A stretch of DNA of 64,000 bases from Diphasiastrum complanatum (Eukaryota; Streptophyta; Lycopodiopsida; Lycopodiales; Lycopodiaceae): assembly GCA_029204225.1 (NCBI GenBank), contig CM055107.1, positions 19,187,815 to 19,251,814 of the forward strand. Reading direction: 5' to 3'. This document shows, piece after piece, positions 1 to 10,779 of the stretch. A model generated the notes under the pieces. It had not been told where the DNA came from. It was given only the letters and a program-made list of their open reading frames with translations, and made no database searches. The first letter of the stretch is position 1. The number at the start of each line of letters is the position of its first letter. Both the position numbers and the translations under genes were made by a program.

Positions 1-60
1 TCACCATGACAAACTCTTTGTTTCACATTTGAGGAAGAGATATGTAATACCATGCATTTT
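1..60 (+). pseudogene. possible Gypsy integrase C-terminal scrap
   Basis: Frame 3 opens with a short run ending LFVSHLRKRYVIP and then a stop. It resembles the end of Ty3/Gypsy polyproteins, where the GPY/F module closes with an 'FHVSxLRK' motif. Only about 19 codons are visible and the rest would lie left of the window, so this is a weak call from one motif. Confidence 0.3.
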
Positions 61-129
61 ATAAATATTCAAAATCTCGAATACATACTCAAATATTGCG
101 ATATTATACCCTTATATGGGTGGAGTGGA

Positions 130-640
130 GAGGGGATCGGGAACGATGGAGACCACGGCGGGTGGAGACCCATCTAAATTTTTTCGATAAAAAAATGTGG
201 TCTGATTGGTCTCCACCCGCCTCGGCAGGTGGAGACCCATCAGAACATTGGGTCGGCGGGTCGAAAACAAAGTCGAATAGAGTCAAGTAGGGTGAAGTGG
301 GATAGGGTGGAGTGGAGTGGAGAGAAAATCGGGACCATAAAGTGGATAGGGTGGAGTGGAGAGGGAATCGGGACCATAAAGTGGAGAGTGGATGGATACT
401 AGATGTATAAAGATAGTTAGTAGGGTCGAGTCGAGTTAGAACTGTTTTTTTGAAGATTTTTTTGATGGGTCATGGTAGGTGGAGACCCATCTAATTTTTT
501 TGAAAATAAATGTGCTCTGTCACCCGCCATGGCAGCCGGGTGGAGACCCATCTGAATATCGGGTCGGGTCGAAAACAAAGTCGAGTAGAGTCGAGTAGGG
601 CCAATTGGGATAGGGTGGAGTGGAGAGGAGATCGGGATCA
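130..640. repeat. GGAGACCC palindromic repeats and GGGTGGAGTGGAG minisatellite
   Basis: The stretch is built from variants of GGGTGGAGTGGAGAG and GTGGAGACCCATCT. Embedded are imperfect palindromes whose arms read GGTCTCCACCCGCC and its complement, best seen at about 202-236 and, more decayed, at 143-160 and 519-552. The core CCCGCC-N2-GGCGGG is shared with the longer palindromes at 36.6-42.4 kb. Open frames here are by-products of the repeat. Confidence 0.7.
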
Positions 641-689
641 TAAAGTGGAGAGTAGATGGATACTAGATATATAAAGATATATAGTCGAG

Positions 690-873
690 GCGAGTTAGAG
701 CTAAAAAGTTATGCCATTTTTAGTGTGGAATCAAAATGTGGACTCAAAAAGTTATGTTACGTAGATTTCAAATTTGAGTGTTTTGATTGGTCCATGTGTA
801 AGAAAAAATTGAGAAAAATATATAAAAAAAATCTTCACAAAGGGTCTTTTTTGGATTTAGAACTCCTCTAATG
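690..873 (-). mobile_element. truncated MITE, copy 1
   Basis: The segment is the reverse complement of the left half of the MITE at 3244-3620. It keeps one terminus (AACTCCTCTAATG, ending near 873) and is cut off near 690, so only one terminal repeat survives. It carries no coding capacity. Confidence 0.7.
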
Positions 874-924
874 GCAACTTGCCTCTGCATCCACTCCCGC
901 ATTTGAAAAAAGTGTCTTGTCTCT

Positions 925-1639
925 TTTGCAAATCCAATTTTTTTTTTGTTTCAACAGTGCATGCTCATATGGGGATTCTCCTTTGAATGGCCGACAAAAG
1001 ATTTTAGAAGACCTTGATGTGGTTGTTAATTTTGATGGCATTGTGCATTCCCATCAAATGTGCAGCCAATTGAGTGACGACCGAGCTTCCATCCGAAGGT
1101 TTTATATGCACAACATGGTCCTCAAAAATGTGCTCTGCTTCCAACGTCTCGATCGTGTACACGGACCTGACAAATATCATAGAAGGCACTCCATCAATTA
1201 CATGCAACTCGATTTTGAAAATTGTAAGAGGCAAATCCTTCTGAGATTGATGACCGGATTCAGAGGCACATAGATAGGACTCTCATTAATGTCCATCAAT
1301 GCCTTGTGGATCTGCATATCATTGTTCTGAATATCACTGCCTATGGAATACCATCCCAGAATATCATACGTAGGGAACATCTTCTTGTACTACTCCTGCT
1401 TCAGTTCAAGAAATGGTCTATGTATGGAATCCAAGTCAGAATCGTACTGAAGCTCAAACCTATTCAAGATTTTGACCGTGAGTCCGGATTGAATCCCAAT
1501 GACATAGCCATACACACAAGGATGAGGCCGAGAGCTTGTGGTGCCGACACCACTGGGCCTTGATGCAAGTGAAATGATCTGAGACATTCACGATCACCAG
1601 AGGATGGAGCTTAAATGTGAGGCCGTTGCTGAAAGACAT
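925..1639 (-). pseudogene. CSN6: COP9 signalosome subunit 6 (CSN6) processed pseudogene
   Basis: CSN6 is the MPN-domain, non-catalytic partner of CSN5 in the COP9 signalosome, which removes NEDD8 from cullins. Reading leftward from an ATG at 1639, the N-terminus contains GLTFKLHPLVIVNVSDH. The frame then shifts to FELQYDSD, LGWYSIGSD and MQIHKALMDINESP, and shifts again to IELHVIDGVPSMIFVRS, YTIETLEAE and KPSDGSSVVTQLAAHL. All are recognisable CSN6 blocks in the right order with no intron, so this looks like a retrocopy. At least three frameshifts and stops kill it, and similarity fades near 925 after a block like SPYEHALLKQ. The gene identity is secure from several independent motifs. Confidence 0.85.
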
Positions 1640-1728
1640 GGCACCCGATTTTGTGAATGCTTCCGTTCGTTGTGTGTGCACTATATCCTGCTGCCTTGCA
1701 TTCATGTATCACTTCCCTCCAGCTTCTA

Positions 1729-1732
<4 letters not shown>

Positions 1733-1794
<62 letters not shown>

Positions 1795-1816
1795 CATTCA
1801 CACACACACACACACA
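1733..1816. repeat. (CT)n then (CA)n microsatellite
   Basis: About 29 CT units are followed by a short CATT spacer and about 9 CA units. The array abuts the first base of the Copia 5' LTR at 1819. Confidence 0.95.
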
Positions 1817-1818
1817 AG

Positions 1819-2613
1819 TGTTAAAATTGGAAAAACAAATCATATTGATTACTTGGCTTTGCTAAAATGTTGTACAATGCAAGTATGTAGCTCATAAATG
1901 CAAAATGCCAAGTTTGGCGTACATAGAACTCGAGCTACATAGTTATGTAATGTCTAGATTGAAGAATACAACTTGTATATAGTTTGTAGACATAGAATTG
2001 GCAAATTCATGCTTGTAGAAACTCGTGGCAATTCACATGCATTAATTGTAAGTGATCCATAGTGACATGCAAGGCATGCACAAAGTATAATGGACACATG
2101 CATGATGATTTGTACTTTGTTACTTAGAACTAGTATACTTGTAAAAAGTTGGTAGAATTTCATGCATGGCAAGTGATAAATATCACATAGACTCTAGATG
2201 TCACTTTAGTTGTCATTTCGGAATGGATAGATGTGGTTCTACCTCGAGCTACCTCAAACTCCATAGATATGTGTAGCTCTCCTCACAATTAATGATGAAG
2301 AACCAAAATTTTGTAGCTACCTCATGCCATTTTGGATCTAAACTATTTTGCTTGTTATCTCTCTAGCTTTCTCTCTCTAACTCATGTTGAAGCTAATACT
2401 AATACACTAAAATCTTGTACTTTTGTTCATTCTTTGATTCATTGCTATCATATTCTGATGCTCAGCATGTTAGATTGTGGTTAAGCCATTTCTTCTGAAC
2501 TAGATCTTGCTAAACAATCTAGAATCAGGTTACTGTGCTTATCACAAAGCCTAATTAAGATCAATCATACTTGTGGACATTCCCCACACACGTGAATTTT
2601 GGAAATTTGATCA
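1819..2613 (+). repeat. 5' LTR of Copia element 1
   Basis: It starts TGTTAAAATTGG and ends TTTGATCA before the primer binding site at 2614. A CACACGTG G-box-like site lies near 2586. It matches the 3' LTR along its whole length with scattered substitutions. Confidence 0.9.
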
Positions 2614-3243
2614 TGGTATTCAAAGCCAAATTAAGCTTTGCATGCTAACATCTCTGATTGTACAAGAAACTGAGAGCTAAATCAAGCAAAAAAATAGTTT
2701 TACACTTTTTCTCACCTTTCTCTGAAGTGTATTTGGATCAAATCAGATTGGAACTGAATTTTCAGACCTGAAAAGTGGTAGTACGGAATTCTGGAATTCC
2801 GCACGTGTGAAAATAAGAGGTTTTCAGTCCTTTTGTTCTCCTTGCTAATAGATCCAAAGATATGAGTGTTATAGCTTAATGGAAAGCTTATGATCTACAC
2901 TTTTCATAGAAATTGAAACCAAATCAATCTGATGTGTCTAGCAAGAGTTATAAGCTCTTAAAGAGGATAGGGATAGGTCCAAAATCTAAGTGATAGCATT
3001 TTGATTTGATTCAATCTTGCTTTGTTCTGAATCGAGAGTCAATTGTGTTTTCTTTTGATGCATTTCACACGTGCCAAAAAGTAGGATTCAAACTAGCCAA
3101 AGTGTCTCAATCCACTTTGTGTGTCTGATCTAGATTACTTGTTTTGTGGAATATTTGAGAGTCATCTCAAATACAGTTGCAAGTGTTTCACATAGGAAGG
3201 TAGTACATCCTTGAAAATACCTATAGTGAAAGAGAGCAGCAAC
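2614..3243 (+). other. Copia 1 leader with primer binding site
   Basis: The untranslated leader begins with the tRNA-primer complement TGGTATTCAAAGCC at 2614-2627. I see no conserved coding signal in it. The leader runs on to the gag start at 3685 and is interrupted by the MITE at 3244-3620. Confidence 0.7.
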
Positions 3244-3620
3244 CATTAGAGGAGTTCTAAATCCAAAAAAGACCCTTTGTAAAGATTTTTTTTATATTTT
3301 TTCTCAATTTTTTCTTACACATGGACCAATCAAAACACTCAAATTTGAAATCTACGTAACGTAACTTTTTGAGTCCACATTTTGATTCCACACTAAAATG
3401 GCATAACTTTTTAGTGGTAAGTCCGAATTTAGCGGAGTTTGGTGCATTGGAAAGCGCTTGACAAGGACTTTCCAATGATATGTTACATGACATACTTTTG
3501 AGCTATGATTAAAAAGTTATGGCAAGTCAAATGTATTAGTGTTATAATATTTTAATAATATAAACCACATCTTGCACAAATTCTTAAAGGGTCTTTTTGG
3601 AGCTCAAAACTCCTCTAATG
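3244..3620. mobile_element. MITE with about 40-bp terminal inverted repeats
   Basis: The left end CATTAGAGGAGTT and the right end AACTCCTCTAATG are inverted, and similarity continues inward through a CCAAAAAGACCCTTT block on both sides. Length is about 377 bp with no coding capacity. TA lies immediately outside GAGGAGTT at both ends, which would fit a TA-target (mariner-like) superfamily, but family assignment is open. Truncated relatives sit at 690-873 and 16203-16283. Confidence 0.75.
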
Positions 3621-3684
3621 TTTAAGTCTATTTGGAACAAGCTCAAACATATCTCAGTCCAATAACTAAGAAGTCTTCATTAAA

Positions 3685-6600
3685 ATGGCATCTCAGGGAG
3701 GATATCTTCTAGAAGCGAGTGAAAGACTAAATACTTCTAATTACTCAATTTGGAAGTTCAGAATGGAGTCTATTTTCATACTCCAGGATGTTATGGATAT
3801 TGTGCTTGGTGTTGAGGAGGAGCCTCAAGCACAGGCTGAAATTCTTAAGTACAAGAAAAGAGCTAGAATGGCTCTACATTTCATTAAGATGAATGTATCT
3901 AATAAAATTTTGAGAGAGATGGGATCTTGCACTACAGCCTAAGAAGCTTGGGATGCACTAAAGACCATCGATGAAGCAAAGAATACTTCTATAATACTCA
4001 CTCTTAGGAATTAGATTTTTCAAAGTTTTCAAAGAAATGAAAAGAGTGCATCTAACTATGTTTTGAGAATTAAAGATTTACATAGAGAGCTTTCATGTGT
4101 TAATGTTACTATTAACCAAGATGAGCTAGTTCAAGTCATACTGAATGGCTTGAGATATGACTATGATAATCTTGTTCAGTCTTTTGCTATTAAAGAGGAG
4201 GTGTCTAATCTAGAAACTCTCCAAGGAATTCTTATTTATGAAGAATCTAGACAGAGCTATAAACTCTCTAGGATGAACAACTCGAGCATGGTGGAAGTGA
4301 CAAAGCCCTCTTTGTCAAAGGCAAGCATAAATGAAGGAGTAAGAATCAGTTCTCTCAAGCATCCAACAAAGACAAAGCCAAAGATCGAGACAAAGATGGT
4401 GAAGAGGATGATACATCTCATCCTTCTAACTCAAAGTCCAAGAAGAAGAAAGTGAAGTGTTTCTTCTGTGGCAAGAAGGGGAACGATGTCTCTAATTTCT
4501 TCAAGAAGAAAAACCAACTGAAGCAAGCTAATCTCTCCAAAGAGATTGAAGAAGATTCTGTTGCAAGTGATGGAGAAGGATGACTTATGGTGTCCAATTT
4601 TTCTTCATCACCTTTCAAGAAAGATGGAGCTTGGTACATAGACAGTGGAGCCTCTTCACATATATCCTGTTCAAAGGAGTCATTTGACTCAATCTTACCT
4701 TTCAAAGAACTCAAGAGATCTATTTACATAGCTAATGATCATGAGTGCCCAATAGAAGGAATTGGCAACATTCCATTGAAACTTGCTTTTTCAAAAGTTC
4801 TTCCACTTTCTAATGTTCTTTTCATTCCAAAACTCACAAAGAACTTAATTAGTGTGGGAAAGTTGCTTGATAATGGTTGTGATGTAAAGTTCAACTCCAA
4901 CACTTGTTTTATCAAGAGAAAGATGAGATCCTTGCTGATGGATCTAGATGTGGTGGAATTTTTAAGTTGAATTCTTATGAGAATGCAAACCTTTGTGAAG
5001 TTGCTTTGTTATCTAAGGAGGAGTTGTGGCATAGAAGGTTGGGTCATCCTAACTTTAAATCTATGTCTTCTATGGTTAAGAAAGTGAAGTCTATTGGTCT
5101 TCCAAAATCTCTTTCTAAAGATTCAAGTCTTGTGAGGCATGTGCCATTGCAAAGTCACACATAAAGCCATATTAGAAGTCTTTTATAAAGACTACTCATC
5201 ATTTGGAGCTTATACACTCATATGTACATTTTTCCTCTTCTAAAAGTATTGGTGGTGCAACATGTTTTGTCACCTTTATTGATGACTTTACTAGATATAC
5301 TTGGTTGTATCTACTTTCTTCAAAGGAAATGGTTTTTGATCAATTTTTAATCTTCAAAGCTTATGTTGAGAAACAGTTTTCTTTTAAAGTTAAAGCTTTA
5401 AGATGTGATGGAGGAGGTGAATACATCTCCAACAAGTTTCATGTATATTGTGAAGGTGAAGGAATAAAGAGAAAGTTTTCTTGTGCTTATTCTCCATCTC
5501 AAAATGGAGTAGCTGAGAGGAAAAACAGATCTTTATGTGAATGTGCTAAAGCAATTCGAGTAGCAGCTTCTTGGCCTATTGATCATTGGGGTGAAGGTAT
5601 AGATTGTGCAAACTATTTGTGCAATAGATTACCTCACAATGCGGAAAATCACATTTTGAAGTCTTGTTTAAGAAGAAACCTAAGGTAGATCATCTTAGAA
5701 TTTTTGGTTGTGCTTGCTTTGTTAATATGCCCTTGGAAACAAAGAAAAGAGATGATCCTAATTCTATTAAAGGGATCATGGTTGGTAGAATTGGGGATCA
5801 TGGTTGGATCTGCATCCAACAAGAAGGCTTACAGAATCTATGTTCCCTCTACCTCAACTACAATTGAGAGTAGGATGTTATATTCCATGAAGATCAAAAA
5901 TACATTCTTGAGGAGGCCGAGTGAGGAGGAGTCACCTCGAATCTTTTCATCAAGGAGATCTCAAAGAGAAAGATCCGAGCCTAGAAGGCTTACCTATGAA
6001 GATAGAGGCAAGCAAGTGGAAATCAACTCCACTAATTATGCCTATTTTATTTCTCATGAGGAGCCGAAGGATGTATATGATGCACTCAACTCGAAGGAAT
6101 GGTACCTTGCCATGAAGGAAGAATATGATGCTTTGATGGCCAATAAGACATGGGAGCTTGTGGATCTTCCATCCAACAAGCACATCATTGGTTGCAAGTG
6201 GGTTTTTTGAGTCAAGTATAATCAAGATGGCACAATCAACAAGTACAAGGCTAGACTTTGTGCTAAAGGTTTTGCTCAAGTTTATGGACTTGATTATGAG
6301 GAGACCTTTGCCCCAGTTGCAAAGATGGTATCAATTAGACTCATAATTTCTCTTGCTTGTTTTTTCAATTTGCAAGTTCTTCAACTAGAAGTCTCTAATG
6401 CATTTCTAAATGGGTATCTAGAAGAAGAGATTTATATGGATCAGCCTATTGGATTCATCCATGATAAAGAAAAAGTTTGCTTGCTCTTCAAAAGTTTATA
6501 TGGATTGAAGCAAGCTCCAAGGTCATGGTATTCTCAACTTAACACCTTTCTTGAGTCACTAAGATTTAATCTTAGTAACTATGATCCTTCCTTATATGTC

Positions 6601-7590
6601 AAGTTTTTTGATAAAGATATTGTCATTCTTCTTATTTATGTTGATGATATCATTCTGATAGAAAGTAGTATCAAGTTAGTTGAGGAAACCAAAATTGCAC
6701 TTGGAAAAGATTTCATGTGCAAGATCTTGAAAAAATTCACTATCTTCTAGGATTAGAGATTCACTTTCTTAAAGATAAAGCTTTGTATGTCAATCCAAGT
6801 ATGCTCTTTCAATGTTAAAGAAGTTCAATATGTTGAATTGTAAGAGTATAGAAACACCTATGGAGAAAAATGTAAAGGATTCTAACAAAGGTGATGAAAG
6901 ATCCTTCGTGGACATCACACTTTTTAGAAGTCTTATAGGCTCCTTAATTTGGCTCACAATAACTAGACCTGACATAAGCTTTAGTGTTCATAAGTTGAGC
7001 CAGGCTACGCAAAATCCTACTATCTATCATTGGAAAATGGCCAAGAGAAATATCTTCAACTTTTGATTTTGGTTTATTGTATAAAAGTGAAAATCTTTCT
7101 ATTATTGGTTATTCTGACTCGGATTTTGCAAGTGATAGAGCAGATCGAAAATCTACAAGTGCTTATGTCATATATCTTGGAGGAAACTTGATATCTTGGC
7201 TTTTAAAAAAGCAAGATACTGTATCACTCTCATCATGTGAAGTTGAGTACAAGGCACTCACTACAACAACAAAGGAAGTGCTTTGGATCAAGAGGTTACT
7301 AGTGGAACTAAAGATAATCCTGGAAGAGGATCTACCTATGATCATGTGTGACAACATTTCAGCCCAAGCCCTTGCCAACAACCCGATATTCCATGCAAGG
7401 AGCAAGCATATCGAAGTTGCACATCACTTCGTGAGAGAGAAGCTCATTGGAGGGGAAATCAATTTGGAGCACATCGACACATCATCTTGCATTGCTGATA
7501 TGCTCACCAAACCTTTGAGCAAAAGTTCCTTCATCAAGCATAGAGCCAATCTTGGAGTTATACCAAGATCCATGTTCAAATCAATATAGA
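3685..7590 (+). pseudogene. Copia 1 gag-pol polyprotein, multiply disrupted
   Basis: The start ATG at 3685 opens a gag with the SNYSIWKFRM block typical of plant Copia gag. A damaged zinc knuckle (CFFCGKKG) lies near 4459, the protease motif WYIDSGASSHIS near 4632, GAG-pre-integrase LWHRRLGHPNF near 5025, and the integrase core TFIDDFTRYTW near 5275. Reverse transcriptase shows ETFAPVAKM near 6302 and YVDDII near 6640, and RNase H shows GYSDSDFASD near 7109 with SLSSCEVEYKALT near 7230. In-frame stops (for example TAA at 3940) and several frameshifts separate these blocks, so no polyprotein can be made. The closest relative in the window is Copia 2, which shares most blocks. Confidence 0.9.
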
Positions 7591-7606
7591 TTATTTTTAG
7601 GAGGAG

Positions 7607-8401
7607 TGTTAAAATTGAAAAAACAGATCATATCGATTTCTTGGCTTGCTACAAATGTTGTACCATGCAAGTATGTAGCTCATAAATGCAAAATGCCAAG
7701 TTTGGCCTACATAGAACTTGAGCTACATGGTTATGTAATGTCTAGATTGAAGAATACAACTTGCATATAGTTTGTAGACATAGAATTGGCAAATTCATGC
7801 TTGTAAAAACTCGTGGCAATTCACATGCATTAATTTTAAGTGATCCATAGTGACATGCAAGGCACGCACAAAGTATAATGGACACATGCATGATGATTTG
7901 TACTTTGTTACTTAGAACTAGTACACTTGTAAAAAGTTGGTAGAATTTCATGCATGGAAAGTGATAAATGTCATATAGACTCTAGATGTCACTTTAGTTG
8001 TCATTTCGGAATGGATAGATGTGGTTCTACCTCGAGCTACCTCAAACTCCATAAATATGTGTAGCTCTCCCCACAATTAATGATGAAGAACCAAAGTTTT
8101 GTAGCTACCTCATGCCATTTTGGACCTAAACTATTTTGCTTGTTATCTCTCTAGTTTTCTCTCTCTAACTCATGTTGAAGCTAATGCTAATACACTGAAA
8201 TCTTGTACTTTTGTTCATTCTTTGATTCATTGTTATCATATTTTGATGCTTAGCATGTTAGATTGTGGTTAAGCCATTTCTTCTGAACTAGATCTTGCTA
8301 AACAATCTAGAATCAGGTTATTGTGCTTATCACAAAGTTTAATTAAGATCAATCATACTTGTGGACATTCCCCACACGTGTGAAGTCTGGAAATTTTGTC
8401 A
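7607..8401 (+). repeat. 3' LTR of Copia element 1
   Basis: It starts TGTTAAAATTGA right after the polypurine tract and ends AATTTTGTCA. It pairs with 1819-2613. Confidence 0.9.
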
Positions 8402-8519
8402 ATAGGGAATCCCATTTTATTTTGAACTTATTGTTTCTCATCGTCCAGTTAATGTACATTTCATTTATAAAAAAATTATCATTTTCTTAGCCCACTCCTA
8501 CCAACAATCAAGAAAAGAT

Positions 8520-9480
8520 GAGGTAGTGACTGAAGGACCACATATACCAATGCCAGCAACAGTGACGACCTGTCACCATTTCTTATCCTGAACATCGCTT
8601 GCCGCAAATACGCCTGACACAGTTATTTGTGTAGTCTCTGGCTTTGTCAGCACATAACCATCAGCATCAACCTTCAATTGCCCATTCAAAAACTTTGTAG
8701 CAGGTTCACGGCCGATGGCAAAAAAGAGGCCAGCAACTGGAAAATCTGTGATGGTCTCAGCTAGCACATTTCTAACTTTCAATCCCCCAAGAAGACCTCT
8801 CTCATTTCCATAAGCCTCCTGTACTTCGCTATTCCACAAAACCTCGATCTTAGGGTGTGTTGATGCTCTATTTTGCATGATCTTGTTGGCACAAAATTGA
8901 TCCCTCCGATGAATAATGTAAACCTTGGATCCGTACTTTGTTAAAAAAGTGCCTTCCTCCATGGCTAAATCTCCACCCCCAATCACAGCCCGGGGCTTGC
9001 CTCTGAAGATCGGAGCAGCCGCATCATAGACGACAAAAACCCACCTATCTCTCCATAACTTGGAAAGTTGAGCCTCTTTGCAACGGCACCAGTGGCCACA
9101 ATCATAGTGTCTGCTTCTACCTGATGAGTTGGCCACCAGCAGCAATGGCATTTGCCATCCATTCTTCAAAGAGAAGAGGCCACAACTCAGCTTTGGAAGC
9201 GTGGATTGCCGTAGTGTGAGCAGCAAGTCCAAAGCCCACTATGCAGACGGGAGTCTTGAGCTTATCCAAAGCAGCCAATGCATCCGTCTACTGGCATCCT
9301 GCATCCAACGCATATCCAGAGGGCGAGCTGTGTCGGAGATGGTCATGTTCCTCGCAAAGCAGCGTCTGTAGGCAATGGTGCAGCGGAGAGCAAGGCTCCT
9401 GAAGTAGGACATACATACGAAAGAAGAAGAATCCAGATCAATCAGAAAAAACAACGCGGCACTGCAGCAGATGTTCACGC
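8520..9480 (-). pseudogene. NADPH-thioredoxin reductase (NTR) processed pseudogene
   Basis: NTR is a flavoprotein that passes electrons from NADPH through FAD and a CxxC pair to thioredoxin. Leftward reading finds [19 protein letters not shown] (FAD motif, normally GSGPAAHT) near 9250, [15 protein letters not shown] near 9150, [20 protein letters not shown] near 9090, the NADPH-binding block [19 protein letters not shown] near 8960, and the C-terminal FAD block [14 protein letters not shown] near 8590. The segment carrying the active-site pair (CAVC in plant NTRs) is damaged: the first half is deleted and what remains reads VVYDAAAP, so both cysteines are gone. There are frameshifts, a stop after DVQDKKW and no introns, so this is an inactive retrocopy. 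Confidence 0.87.
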
Positions 9481-9584
9481 TGGAGCTAACAATAAGGATA
9501 GCGATGATTGTTCGTAGGCGATCTCCCTCCCTTTTTTTTGGTTAAGCCACTAAAAAAATTTCAAAAAAAAAGTGATCGGGCACC

Positions 9585-9658
9585 GCTCACGCTACTCGCG
9601 TTAGCGAGCAGCATGAGCTGCCCGCGAAGCATTATTATTTTATATAATATAGACTAGT
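9585..9658 (+). repeat. Helitron-end-like hairpin, copy 1
   Basis: GCGAGCAGC-ATGA-GCTGCCCGC forms a near-perfect 9-bp stem (one mismatch). It is followed by an AT-rich tail (TATTATTTTATATAATATAGA) and CTAGT near 9655. A GC-rich hairpin a short distance before CTRR is how plant Helitrons end. A sister copy with a perfect stem is at 15160-15225. Confidence 0.45.
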
Positions 9659-9661
9659 AAA

Positions 9662-9770
9662 GTGTGCCCGTCGATGACGGGGGCAATGGACGGCCGACGA
9701 TCTAGGTGGTGGCTTGTGGTCAAGACATGTGGATGATGCTCAGAGCGGGCAGTTGATGATTGAAGGCGGA
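9662..9770. repeat. dispersed repeat shared in inverted orientation with 33905-33990
   Basis: The block around GTGGATGATGCTCAGAGCG at 9727-9745 and its left flank match the reverse complement of 33911-33985. Both copies lie next to a CTAGT and close to dinucleotide arrays. Confidence 0.6.
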
Positions 9771-9875
9771 CAATGGACGGGCAATGGCCATTATGGCCGA
9801 TGGTTTGGGTCGAAGGTCAATGGTTTGGGTCAAAAGTTGTCAGTGACAATTAGCCGATGGTGGGCAACCGATGGG

Positions 9876-10019
<144 letters not shown>

Positions 10020-10024
10020 ATATA

Positions 10025-10779
10025 CATAAAATTGTAGCAAATGAAATCAAGGAACAAAAAACCATTATTGTTATATTTGATAATTTTCAAGATACCACAC
10101 AAACGGTTCCACATTTAGTCTTTCAAGATAACGGTCCCCACTCATTTGATAAATCTGATAGCACTAACTGTGAGTCAACCATGATTTTTAGCTTTATTTG
10201 TAGATCATCAAGTGTTACAGTACTGACATTTCTATACAATACTTTAATATTATCAATCAACAAATCAAAATCCAATAAGAATCAGTTTTTGTCAGGGATA
10301 AATTGTCCATGCATTTGTTGAAGATGATGGTACTCCTCCGCGAACATCCTTAATAACCAAAAAATACTACATGTGTGTACCTCATCTCCAAAACAGAATA
10401 GTTCCATTACATCTTGAACAAAGTTCACGTGATCCACCCAAATCTGTAACATCTACGTTTTATTGAAAAAATATCATAAGTATTGATGTGATCATAGTAA
10501 CAAAAGCATACTTTGCATCTATTACATCCTCTAGACACTCTCGTCCACAACCTACTTCCAAATTAAGCCTAACACATACCTCGTTGGAGTTCATAGGTTC
10601 AAACAACATGCATGCATGTAACTGCTCCAAACCACGATATGCACCCAAAACCTACAAACAACCACAAGGATTTAAATAATGCAATTCCTCCACAATTATA
10701 ATGCTTACTCAATATTCAGTTCACTCTAAATTACGATGCTGAGTTGAAAATGGCATGCATTGTATCACATGTCACTCAC
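10025..10779. other. no recognised gene
   Basis: This stretch is AT-rich with only short frames. It may be the non-coding 3' part of the neighbouring antisense Helitron, but no domain or terminal structure was recognised. Confidence 0.4.

Larger units (their letters stand above)
1819..8401 (+). mobile_element. Copia LTR retrotransposon 1, both LTRs present, coding region decayed
   Basis: Two direct repeats of about 795 bp (1819-2613 and 7607-8401) start TGTTAAAATT and end CA. The 5' LTR is followed at once by TGGTATTCAAAGCC, a mutated primer binding site for initiator-Met tRNA (standard TGGTATCAGAGCC). The 3' LTR is preceded by the polypurine tract TAGGAGGAG at 7598-7606. Domain order protease, integrase, reverse transcriptase, RNase H identifies Ty1/Copia. 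The five bases before the 5' LTR (ACAAG) and after the 3' LTR (ATAGG) do not match, so no target duplication is seen. The LTRs differ at scattered sites, so the insertion is not recent. Confidence 0.93.

Noticed and set aside
8573-9232. Functional thioredoxin reductase gene
   Set aside because: The redox-active cysteines are gone and frameshifts separate the FAD and NADPH domains.
10460-10679. Overlapping 62-63-codon frames on both strands
   Set aside because: They are short, antisense to each other and without recognisable motifs.
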